A stretch of 64,000 bases of DNA from Streptobacillus moniliformis DSM 12112 (lineage in GTDB: Bacteria; Fusobacteriota; Fusobacteriia; Fusobacteriales; Leptotrichiaceae): the NCBI RefSeq assembly GCF_000024565.1, contig NC_013515.1:186001-250000 (forward strand). The letters run 5' to 3'. The position numbers were made by a program, and so were the translations under genes. Positions 1 through 9,100 of the stretch are shown here, one piece after another; positions within the stretch are counted from its first letter, which is position 1, and each line of letters opens with the position of its first letter. Under the pieces are notes generated by a model. It ran no database searches, was not told the DNA's origin, and saw nothing but the letters and a program-made list of their open reading frames with translations.

Positions 1-895
1 CAAAAGGTTATGCTTGATTTTGAACTTGCTGAAATTTATGGGTATACAACGACAAGATTTAATGAACAAGTAAAAAATAATTCGGAGAAATTTGATGATG
101 ATTTTATGTTCCAGTTGACGAAATCAGAGTTTGAAAACTTGATATCGAAAAAATCGACATCAAGTTGGGGGGGGTGGTCGTAGAAAACTACCTTATGCTT
201 TTACAGAGCAGGGGATATATATGCTTATGACTGTATTAAGGGGAGAGCTTGCTGTTAAACAAAGTAAGGATTTAATACGAATGTTTAAGTAGATGAAGGA
301 TTTTATTGGTTCAAAGGAATTAGTACAAATTGTTATTCAAACCAACCAAAACACAAACGATATTGCATAAATAAAATCTCAAATGGCTACAAAAGAAGAT
401 TTGAAAAAGGTTATGGATAATTTTATAGATCCAGAAACATATAAACATTTTCTTTTGATGAATGGAGATAAGATAGAAGCTGATGTTGCCCATACGAAAA
501 TATATAAGTCTGCAAAGAGAAGTATTTATGTAATAGATAATTATATAGGGCTTAAAACATTAGAACTTTTAAGGACTGCAAGATATAATACTCAAATCAT
601 ATTATTTAGCGATAATGTTAAAAATAAAGATATGCTTACAAAAAATATCTTAGATGATTTTAGAAAAAATTATCCTAATATAGACTTGAAGTTGAAGATA
701 TCTGGTAAAAAATACCACGATAGATATATTGTAATAGATTATGGAACAGATAGTGAAGCTTTTTATCTTTGTGGAGCATCTTCAAAGGATGCAGGAAATA
801 AAATATCAAGCATTACTAAGATAGAAGAATCATCTAAAGATTTATATCATATGATGTTTAGTAGAATGTTAAATAATAAAGACTTAAAAATTTAA
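1..895 (+). pseudogene. ORF6N-domain protein, frameshifted and interrupted (5' end outside window)
   Basis: Frame 1 from base 1 reads an ORF6N (phage KilA-N-like DNA-binding) domain: it begins around VMLDFELAEIYGY and continues to FDDDFMFQLTKSEF, up to a run of eight G at 167-174, then stops at 181. If one G is removed, reading continues in the frame starting at 173 as GGRRKLPYAFTEQGIYMLM, the usual continuation of this family. That frame is stopped again at 290-292 (TAG) and 368-370 (TAA). The remaining open frame 383-895 is in the same phase and encodes the C-terminal domain, with a PLD-like HDRYIVIDYG motif and a CGASSKDAGNKI segment seen in ORF6N proteins of phages and mobile elements. 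It is a dead gene with at least three lesions; the piece from 383 has no good ribosome binding site. The family assignment is from motif recognition. It suggests past prophage or mobile-element DNA. Confidence 0.8.
167..174 (+). repeat. G8 homopolymer inside the ORF6N pseudogene
   Basis: Eight consecutive G at the codons for Trp-Gly-Gly. The run length sets the reading frame: seven G would restore the ORF6N frame, eight G breaks it. Two further stop codons downstream mean slippage alone could not restore a full protein. Confidence 0.9.
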
Positions 896-917
896 TATGT
901 GGTTATGAAAAATATGT

Positions 918-951
918 AAGGCGGTAGAAATAAAATTTATCGTCTTTTTTA
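918..951 (+). terminator. Candidate rho-independent terminator after ORF6N remnant
   Basis: GGCGGTA at 920-926 can pair with TATCGTC at 938-944, with two G-U pairs, and A/T pairs extend the stem into a run of T at 945-950. The stem is short and wobble-rich, so the call is tentative. Confidence 0.5.
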
Positions 952-1140
952 TTGTAACAAATGTGAAGGAGAAGAAAGAATGAAAAAACAAATAAGAAGA
1001 AAAACAGGAAAATAAATTTTGAAGTTAAGTGAGTTTATATAGGAAAAAATCCATTGATGAACTATTTTAGGGAGTAATTGAGCAGATATTTGATAAAAAT
1101 TTAAAAGAAAATACCAAGACCAAGTTCATTTTTATAAAAT

Positions 1141-1540
1141 GCAGATAAGTTGCATGAATTGACAGAAGAAGATAAGTACAAATGGACACATAGAATGGTT
1201 CTTAGTATTTTAAGAGATCCTGTCTATTGTGGAAATAGGGGAAGAAACAAAAGACCTACTCTTTCATTCAAAAATAGAAAAAGGTTATATGTTTCAAAAG
1301 AAAAAGCAATAATAAAAGTGATATAACCTATTATAATATCTTCGAAGATTTAGTTAAATGCTCCACTTGTCATTATGAACTGACACCAAAGACAGATTAC
1401 AAGCTGAATAAAAAAGAAACGATGAATACTGTATTGTACTTGAAGATATACAGTATCATGAGGAAATGGTACTATAAAGCAGAGAAGATGGATAAATATA
1501 AGGTTGATGAAAGAAAGGACAAAACAGAAAAGTTAAATGG
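1141..1540 (+). pseudogene. Remnant of a large serine recombinase (C-terminal part)
   Basis: From 1141 one frame reads KYKWTHRMVLSILRDPVYCG and continues to a TAA near 1326. A shift of frame near 1318 then gives NIFEDLVKCSTCHYELTPK and continues to about 1540. The order 'W...IL.NP.Y.G', then 'FE.LVKC..C...L', is that of the recombinase domain and zinc ribbon of large serine recombinases, found in integrative elements and phages. The N-terminal catalytic resolvase domain is absent; the bases 952-1140 upstream are full of stops and I see no gene there. An open frame from 1422 to 1685 is only the tail of this remnant reading through into the next promoter. This is a decayed mobile-element gene at the left edge of the adhesin cluster. 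Confidence 0.6.
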
Positions 1541-1655
1541 TAATAAAAATATAAAATTATTTCTAACACAATTAGAGATAATTTTTTTTATTTTCCCCAA
1601 AATATATAAAAAAATTAGATTCAAAGCATATTGTGAAATTTTTATACAAAATCTA

Positions 1656-1686
1656 TTGACAAAATACGCTGGGGGGGGGGTATAAT
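1656..1686 (+). promoter_or_regulatory. Poly-G phase-variable promoter 1 (TAA-A), G10, spacer 19
   Basis: TTGACA at 1656-1661 and TATAAT at 1681-1686 are both perfect sigma70-type boxes. Between them lie nine bases and ten G (1671-1680), giving a 19-bp spacer, two longer than the 17-bp optimum. By spacing alone this promoter should be weak in this sequence, and loss of two G would make it optimal. About 85 bp of leader follow before the adhesin start at 1772. Confidence 0.85.
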
Positions 1687-1771
1687 AATGTGAAAAATAA
1701 GAACAAGAGAAAAATTAAATGGTAGGCTTTAAAAAGGAAAAGGTTGGTTAAACGCTGAATAAAGGAGGCAC

Positions 1772-4700
1772 ATGAAGAAAAAGAAATTGGTAGCTATTTT
1801 TGCTTTCATCTCTATCATATCTTATACTGATATGGGATATAAATTATCAAATGGTATAGATGAAATTAAAAATCTCAGTAAAAACATTAAACTTAAAAGA
1901 AGTAGAAGAGCAGCTTCAAATCCAGCAACTGATGGAATAGCTCAAGGCGCAGAAGTAACAGCTACAAAAGATAGTGCAGTTTTTGGTATTAGATCAAAAG
2001 CTGATGGAGAAAAAACTATAGTTGTAGGAGTAGATTCAAGTAGTAAATCTAAAGAATCTGTAGTTATAGGATATAAATCTACAACAGAAAAAGAAAACAG
2101 TGTAGCAATAGGTTCAAATTCAAATGTAACAGGTAAAAATAGTGTAGCTGTTGGATCTGATACAAAAGTAGAAGGTAGTGGGGCAAGTGCATTTGGATAT
2201 AAGGCGAATGCTAAGGGAGAAAGTAGTGTAGCATTTGGTGTTGATACTACTGCTTCAGGACTTCGTTCAGTCGCTATAGGGAAAGGTGCTATGGCAACTA
2301 AAAATGATGATATTGCAGTTGGTAGTGGAGCAAAAACAAATACTAGAAATATAACTATGAAAGATAATCAAGAAAGTAAAAGTAGTCTTGCATTTGGTAT
2401 TAATGCAACAGCAGATGGAGTTAATACAATTAGTATAGGAACTGGAACAAAGGCAGAACAATCATCAGCTATAGCAATAGGAGGAGAGGCTGCTGGAGTT
2501 GGAGCAGTTACTATAGGTTATGTAACTAGTGCTAAAGCACATTCAACAGTTGCTATAGGATATTATGCAAAGGCTTTAAAATCAAGTGCAACTGCAATTG
2601 GTTCACAAGCTGAGGCTTCAGGTCAAGTTTCTACAGCTATAGGAGCTACAGCTAAAGCAACTGAAACTTATGCAGTTTCAATAGGAGCAAAATCAGAGGC
2701 ATCATTTAAAGGCTCAGTTGCTATAGGATCAGGTTCTAAAACAGACAGTAAGGCTACAAAGGAAACTGAAGCAACAGTTAATAAAATTACTTATTCAGGA
2801 TTTGCAGGTAGTAATCCTGATGAGGGATATGTTGTTTCTGTAGGTACAGAAATACCTTCTACTGATAAATCAAATTCAGGTAAAATAATTAAACGTCAAA
2901 TTAAAAATGTTGCAGCAGGTAAGATATCTAAAGAATCAACAGATGCTATTAATGGTTCTCAACTATACATGACTAACAATGTTTTAGGAAATTTAGCAGA
3001 TAGTACTAAAACAATTTTAGGAGGAAATGCAAGTATTACTACAAGTGGTAATGATGCAGGAAAACTTACAATTACAAATATTGGTAATACAAATAAAGAT
3101 AATATACACGATGCTATAATAGCAGCTAAGACAACAATGACTGTAAATGATAAAGAAGAAGAAAATAAATCTAATGGTAACCTTATACTAACATCAGAAA
3201 CAGATGCTAAAGATGGACATAAAAAATACAATGTTAAATTAAATGATAAGATAACTTTAGGAAAAGATGATAATAAAATATCATTAGATGGAAATACAGG
3301 GAATGTTACTATAGGAAAGATAGAAGTAAAAGGAACTGCTGGAACAATAAATAATTTAACAAATAAGACATGGGATTTAAATAAATATGTAAGTGGACAA
3401 GCTGCAACAGAAGATCAATTAAAGATGTTACATGATACTTTAAATACTACGATAACAGGTTTTGGATTTAATGTTATGGCTGGTAAACATGGAACAGGAC
3501 AAGCAACAGGAGAACAATTAGAAAAGGTATCAAAAGATAATACAGTAAAATATATTGCTGGAGATAATTTAAAGATTACTCAGAGTGGAAAAGATTTTAC
3601 TTATGAACTTAATAAGGAACTTAAAGATTTAATTAGTTCAGAATATAAGGATAAGAATGGAAACACAACCAAAATTACAAATAATGGTATGACAATAAAT
3701 TCTGGAGATAAATCTGTTTCAATAACTAAAGATGGTTTAAATAATGGTGGAAATAAGATAACTAATGTTGCAGATGGGACAGATGATAAAGACGGTGTTA
3801 ATTTATCTCAATTAAATAAAGTTAAACAGGATATAGAAAATAAGATTTCAAATCAAGTTAAAACTGAAATAACAGCAAATGATGGACAAGAAGCTAATAA
3901 GACTACTGGAAATGTTGTTTTAACAGAAAAAACTGAAAATGGTAAAAAGATTTATGATGTTAAATTAAATGATAAAATATCTCTAGGAAGTGGAGATAAA
4001 AAAGTAGAATTAGATGGAACAAAGGGAGAAATTAAAGCTGGAGATGTTACAATTAATAAAGAAAATAAAGGAACAATTAATGGCTTAACAAATAAGACAT
4101 GGGATGCTAATAATTTTACGAGTGGTCAAGCAGCAACTGAAGATCAATTAAAATCATTAAGTGATAATATTGATAGCAAAATATCAAATTTTGGATTTAA
4201 TGTTGAAGCAGGAAAAGAGGGAACAGGTACAGTTTCAGGTAAATCAGAAAAAACTAAAGTTTCAAAAGATGATACTGTTAAATTTAATGCTGGAAATAAT
4301 TTAGACATTAAACAAAATGGTAAAGATTTTACTTATTCATTAAATAAGGAACTTAAAGATTTAACTAGTTCAGAATTTAAAGATAAAGATGAGAACACTA
4401 CTACTATTACAGGCGATGGAATGAAAATTAATTCTAAGGATGGTAAATCAATAACACTAACTAAAGATGGATTAAATAATGGTGGTAACAAAATTACTAA
4501 TATTGCAGATGGAACAGAAAATAATGATGCTGTAAATGTGAAACAATTAAAAGATAGTAGAACAGAAATTAAGTCAGAAAATGGGTCAGCAATAAGTGTA
4601 AAATCAAGTTATGATAGTAGTAAAAATAAATATACATATACATTAGATGTTAAAACAGATAATAAAACTATAATAAAAGATAAAGATGGAACATTAAAGG

Positions 4701-5410
4701 CTAATGTAGGAAATATAACTACAGAAGAAAATAATGGAAAATACATAGCTAAGACATCTAATACTGAACAAATAGCCAAAACAGGAGATGTAGTAAATGC
4801 AATAAATGGATTAGGAAATAATACATTCTCATTTAGTGGAGATACTGGAAGTACAGAAGAGCAATCTTTAAATAAATCTGGAGGACTTAAATTTGCTATT
4901 AAAGGTTCAGAATATATTAAAACAGTAGCAAAAGGAAGTGAAGTATCAGTAGATCTTACAGATAAGGCAAAAGAAGATATAGAAAAAGGGGTAATAGCAA
5001 ATAGTGGAGTAGCAAATGCTGTAGCTATGGCAAGTTTACCACAAATAAGTTCACTTGGAGGACATAGACATAATATTGCAGGTTCATATGGATATTTTAA
5101 TGGAGAACATGCATTTGCATTAGGAATTTCTGGATTAAATGATGTAGGTAATTTAGTATATAGAGCAGGAGGGTCATTAAATACTAAAGGACACGTATCA
5201 TTAGGAGCAGGACTTGGTTATCAGTTTGATAAATTAGCCTCAAGAAAGAGAGATATGTTTGTATTACAAAGAAATGGTAATATTAACTTACTTGATGAAA
5301 AAGTTTATGAACTTGAAATGGAAGTTGAAAATCTTAAAAAAGAAAATAAGGAATTAAAGAAAGAATTATTAGAATTAAAAGAGATGTTTAAAGAATTGAT
5401 GAAAAAATAG
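1772..5410 (+). CDS. YadA-type trimeric autotransporter adhesin (TAA-A)
   Basis: The 1212-residue protein is predicted to trimerise in the outer membrane and present an adhesive fibre. It has a signal peptide (about 1-25), then a head of repeated YadA units (about 50-330, with motifs such as SVAIG and SVAVGS). A neck follows (NVAAGKISKESTDAINGSQL, about 378-400), then a long stalk with two further necks near 665 and 909. The YadA anchor starts near 1078 (GVANAVAMASLPQ) and its last barrel strands end at GAGLGYQF near 1153. About 60 more residues follow, with a leucine-rich coiled coil from about 1165 to the end. That is unusual, because YadA anchors normally end in the barrel. The start is well supported: AAAGGAGG lies just before ATG 1772. 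The stalk contains an imperfect internal duplication. Ligand unknown. Confidence 0.92.
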   Translation: MKKKKLVAIFAFISIISYTDMGYKLSNGIDEIKNLSKNIKLKRSRRAASNPATDGIAQGAEVTATKDSAVFGIRSKADGEKTIVVGVDSSSKSKESVVIGYKSTTEKENSVAIGSNSNVTGKNSVAVGSDTKVEGSGASAFGYKANAKGESSVAFGVDTTASGLRSVAIGKGAMATKNDDIAVGSGAKTNTRNITMKDNQESKSSLAFGINATADGVNTISIGTGTKAEQSSAIAIGGEAAGVGAVTIGYVTSAKAHSTVAIGYYAKALKSSATAIGSQAEASGQVSTAIGATAKATETYAVSIGAKSEASFKGSVAIGSGSKTDSKATKETEATVNKITYSGFAGSNPDEGYVVSVGTEIPSTDKSNSGKIIKRQIKNVAAGKISKESTDAINGSQLYMTNNVLGNLADSTKTILGGNASITTSGNDAGKLTITNIGNTNKDNIHDAIIAAKTTMTVNDKEEENKSNGNLILTSETDAKDGHKKYNVKLNDKITLGKDDNKISLDGNTGNVTIGKIEVKGTAGTINNLTNKTWDLNKYVSGQAATEDQLKMLHDTLNTTITGFGFNVMAGKHGTGQATGEQLEKVSKDNTVKYIAGDNLKITQSGKDFTYELNKELKDLISSEYKDKNGNTTKITNNGMTINSGDKSVSITKDGLNNGGNKITNVADGTDDKDGVNLSQLNKVKQDIENKISNQVKTEITANDGQEANKTTGNVVLTEKTENGKKIYDVKLNDKISLGSGDKKVELDGTKGEIKAGDVTINKENKGTINGLTNKTWDANNFTSGQAATEDQLKSLSDNIDSKISNFGFNVEAGKEGTGTVSGKSEKTKVSKDDTVKFNAGNNLDIKQNGKDFTYSLNKELKDLTSSEFKDKDENTTTITGDGMKINSKDGKSITLTKDGLNNGGNKITNIADGTENNDAVNVKQLKDSRTEIKSENGSAISVKSSYDSSKNKYTYTLDVKTDNKTIIKDKDGTLKANVGNITTEENNGKYIAKTSNTEQIAKTGDVVNAINGLGNNTFSFSGDTGSTEEQSLNKSGGLKFAIKGSEYIKTVAKGSEVSVDLTDKAKEDIEKGVIANSGVANAVAMASLPQISSLGGHRHNIAGSYGYFNGEHAFALGISGLNDVGNLVYRAGGSLNTKGHVSLGAGLGYQFDKLASRKRDMFVLQRNGNINLLDEKVYELEMEVENLKKENKELKKELLELKEMFKELMKK
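3130..4560 (+). repeat. Imperfect internal duplication of about 735 bp in the TAA-A stalk
   Basis: The stalk segment near 3130-3860 recurs near 3866-4560. Shared landmarks in the same order are: a KLNDKI(T/S)LG segment, GTINGLTNKTWD or its variant, SGQAATEDQLK, FGFNV, GKDFTYELNKELKDL or its variant, and DGLNNGGNKITN. The copies have diverged at many positions. Confidence 0.7.
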
Positions 5411-5426
5411 AAATATTATATAATAA

Positions 5427-5460
5427 ATAGGATGCTATAATACACAGCATTCTATTTTTA
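5427..5460 (+). terminator. Rho-independent terminator after TAA-A
   Basis: ATAGGATGCT (5427-5436) pairs with AGCATTCTAT (5446-5455), with one G-U pair and a nine-base loop, followed by a T-rich tail. It ends the TAA-A transcript before the next poly-G promoter. Confidence 0.85.
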
Positions 5461-5507
5461 TTTTACATAAAGAATATTTTGTGAAAAAAACATTAGTTTC
5501 TTTAATG

Positions 5508-5536
5508 TTGACAAAAAAGGTGGGGGGGGGTATAAT
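5508..5536 (+). promoter_or_regulatory. Poly-G phase-variable promoter 2 (small protein + TAA-B), G9, spacer 17
   Basis: TTGACA (5508-5513) and TATAAT (5531-5536) flank eight bases plus nine G (5522-5530), for a spacer of exactly 17 bp. Of the seven promoters in the family this is the only one at the textbook optimum, so it is predicted to be ON in this sequence. Confidence 0.85.
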
Positions 5537-5581
5537 ATACCCAAAACTCAAAAATTTATTAATATAGGGAGATTGGTTATT

Positions 5582-6124
5582 ATGAAAATAAAAAAAATAT
5601 TTAATAAGTATATATTTTTAACCCTAGTTATAATAGGAAATATAGTATTTTCTCAAAGTTCAGATTACTATAATAAAATAATAAGTCAACAAATTAGTGT
5701 TATAACAGGATTAAAAGAAATATATTCTAAAAAAACAAATTTCAATATATTAGCAAATGTAATATCTGCTGATGAAATTTTAAGACAAATTCCTAAATAT
5801 GAAGATAAAAAGATAAATAATCTACAACTGTATTTTCCAGATTTAGATTATTTAGACAAATATATAGAAAATGTTTCAAAAAGAGTTGGAAATGTAAACA
5901 TATATTTATTTAACTTTCAAACAGATGATAAATATATGAAAAATAGGGACTATATAACATATAAATCAAAAAGTATTGATAAAAAAATAGAAAAATTAGA
6001 AAATGTAAAAGTATTTAAGGTTAAAATAATAGATAAAGATTTAACTGAAATATTTTTAGAAAGTTTAACTGAAGAAAAAATAGATATAGATCACTTTAAT
6101 AAATATATTAAAGTGGAAGATTAA
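5582..6124 (+). CDS. Small secreted hypothetical protein, first gene of the TAA-B transcript
   Basis: Encodes 180 residues. I chose ATG 5582 because GGGAG at 5567-5571 is well spaced from it, while an in-frame TTG at 5573 is too close. The N-terminus is a clear signal peptide: MKIKKIF, then a hydrophobic stretch, then VFSQSSDYY, suggesting cleavage after about residue 25. The mature part is Lys/Asp/Ile-rich with no cysteine. I recognise no family. It lies immediately downstream of the poly-G promoter and only 29 bases ahead of TAA-B with no terminator between, so it should be co-transcribed and phase-varied with that adhesin. It could be a periplasmic accessory factor for the adhesin or an exported partner; this is inference from context only. 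No equivalent intact gene precedes the other six TAA loci. Confidence 0.75.
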   Translation: MKIKKIFNKYIFLTLVIIGNIVFSQSSDYYNKIISQQISVITGLKEIYSKKTNFNILANVISADEILRQIPKYEDKKINNLQLYFPDLDYLDKYIENVSKRVGNVNIYLFNFQTDDKYMKNRDYITYKSKSIDKKIEKLENVKVFKVKIIDKDLTEIFLESLTEEKIDIDHFNKYIKVED

Positions 6125-6153
6125 AAGTAGTAAAAAGGAATAAAGAAAAGTTT

Positions 6154-9100
6154 ATGAAAAAAAGTAAAATACATGAGATAAAGAAAATTTTAAAGTACAG
6201 TTTAAAAAATAAGGTGAGCATAACTGATAAGACAATAATAACTTACTTTATACTTGGATTTGGTGGGTTATACACATTATCTTATGGATCTTGGTTAGCC
6301 ATAAATGATACGAATGGAACGGTAGGTAAATATAATAGTTCTAAAGATGATGGAGAGAATAATACTAAGAATAATATAGTATTGACATATTATAATAGTC
6401 AAGATAATGTTTCCCATTCAGTAATAATAGGGGCTGGTAAAAAAACTTATGGTAAAGGATTAGAAAATGTAGTAATAGGATTTAATGCTCAATCAGAAAA
6501 ACCGCAAAATGTAGTAATAGGAGCTAATACTAAATCAGATTTACAAAATTCTGTAATTCTTGGTAATAATTCTTATGTTTATAGAGATAAATTTGGTGTT
6601 ACAAGTAGTATGTCAACAGATGATGGACAAGGAGTTTCTATAGGGAATGCAGTTTATTCAACAGGGCAAGCAACATCTATAGGGAATAATACTTATGCTA
6701 TAGGGAGATCATCTATTGCTATAGGAAATGATGATATATCTGCATATACTCAATCTGTTAGTAAATATGATTTCAACACTTATTTTAAGACACTTTATAA
6801 TTCAATAGATGGTTTTGGAAAAACATATGGTTATGGTAGTAATGGAGGAACTGATTCAACTAAACATAAATATTCACCAACACTTGCACAAGGACATGGA
6901 TCAATAGCCATAGGTTCTCGTTCTATAGCTTACTCTGATGGGTCAACAGCATTAGGGACACTTGCTTATGCATTAAAGAAAGGTTCAACGGCAGTTGGTA
7001 CTCTAACAAGAGCAGAAGGAGAAGGGGCAATAGCATTAGGAAGAGAAACTAATGTATTTGCTAATAATGCGATTGCCTCAGGGAATAAGACATTGGTTTT
7101 ATCAGAAGGTGGAGCTGCTTATGGTTTGTCAGCTATTTCAGGTGGACAAAACTCTGTAGCTATAGGGACAGAAGTTTATTCTAATGTTGAATATGATTAT
7201 GAGGATAAAATAAAATTAGATGGAACTGATGGCAAAACTATAGAAACAAGTCTATTTGGTGATATAACTAAATATGGAGAAGTAGGAGCACATGAAACAA
7301 AAAGAGGTTTATATGGTTTTGATTTAAATGGTGTTGCTAAAACAATTATAGGGCTTGGGCAAGATGAGCCATTAGGAAAAGTTTGGGGAGCTTCAAAAGG
7401 AGAATATCTAAAGAGTGGAGATTATTTCTCAAATTACAAAAGCTATATAGAAGGTATAGAAAATGGATTAACTAAAGCTAAAGATTCTACAAATAAAAAT
7501 AATACAAATGCAATAACTATAAAAAAGGCAGAAAAAAATGGAGTAAAAGATATAGCTAAAGGTAAGGGTAAAAATGCTATAGTTATAGGAAGTATGTCAG
7601 GAGCATTTGGAGATAATGGTATAGCTTTAGGTAGAGGTTCATTTTCACTATCAGATAATTCTATTTCAATAGGGTCATATTCATATACAAAAGATAAAAA
7701 CTCTATAGCACTTGGGATAGCTTCAAGAGCATTAGCAGAGGGTTCTGTTACATTTGGTAATGGAGCTGGAGTAGATGTAAATGGTAAAAACTCTATGGTT
7801 TATGGTCATGGTTCAGTTGCATATGCTCCTAATTCAATAATACTAGGAATAAACTCACATATTTGGGGAAGTAAGGATCAAGGAGATTCTATTATCATAG
7901 GTAATAATGCTAATGTGAGTAGTAAAAAAGATGATAATAGCAAAAACAATTTAGTTGGACATAATGGAAAATCAGTACTTGCTTTAGGAAATAAGACTAA
8001 TGCAACACTAGATAACTCAGTAGCATTAGGATATTTTTCAGCAACAGATTATACACAAGAGGATTTAAATAAGGCTGGATATACAGCTAGAGGTTCATAT
8101 TCTATACCGAGTTCGACTAAAGTTGGAGTAATATCAGTAGGTAAGAAGGGACATGAAAGAAGAATAGTAAATGTTGCATCAGGATATAGAGATTCTGATG
8201 CTGTTAATGTTGCCCAACTAAAAACACTAGAAGATAGATTAGATGGAGCAACAGAAGAAGTAGATGATAAAGTTAGATATTTCTCTGTAAACACAGAAAA
8301 TGACTTATCTAGTTTAATTAAGAAAAAAATAGACTATAAGAACTATGTTAAATTAAAAACACAAATGCTAACTATAGAGGCTAGAAAAAAAGATGGAGAA
8401 ACAATAAGTGATTCTAACATTAGTGGATTGAAAACTAAATTAGAAGAATTAGAAAAGAATGATGAAGTAAAGAACCATGCAACTGAAATTAAGGCTTTAG
8501 GGAGTTTAGATGATAGTAAGTATAAGACTAATAATAAGTTTGATATAAATAAATATATTGATGCCTTAGAAAAAGCTAAAACAAAAGATTCAACTAGTGA
8601 GAAAATAGAAAAGATATTAACAGATGAAGAAAAAACTAAATTAATGTCAAATAATTTTGCTAATGAGGGAGCAAAAGGTAAGAACTCTATAGCTATAGGA
8701 TATAGTGCAAGTACAGAAAAAGATAAAGCTGAAAATGCGATAGCTATAGGTAATGGAGCAAAAGCAACTGCTAAAGATAGTATAGTTTTAGGAAGTAATT
8801 CTGAAAATACAGCAGATGTAACAAAGTCTGGATATGATATTACTAATTCAAATTCTAATTCAGGTGCAGCTTGGAAACCAACTCATGGAGAATTTGCTAT
8901 AGGTAAAGATTCAACAATTACTAGAAGAATAACAGGAGTAGCAGCAGGAGAAAAAGATACAGACGCTGTAAATGTGGCTCAACTTAAACAACTTGCCTCA
9001 GGATTACTAAAAGATAAAGAACTAATATTTGTAGGTAATACTGGTGGAGATGTAAAAGTTAAAATAGGTGAAACACTTAATATTAAAGGTGAAGGAACAG

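Noticed and set aside
1422-1685. 87-codon open frame ending in the first poly-G run
   Set aside because: It is the tail of the serine recombinase remnant reading into promoter 1; it ends in Gly codons of the promoter's G run and is not a gene.
5573-5581. TTG at 5573 as start of the small secreted protein
   Set aside because: It lies one base from GGGAG; ATG 5582 has proper spacing and begins the signal peptide directly.
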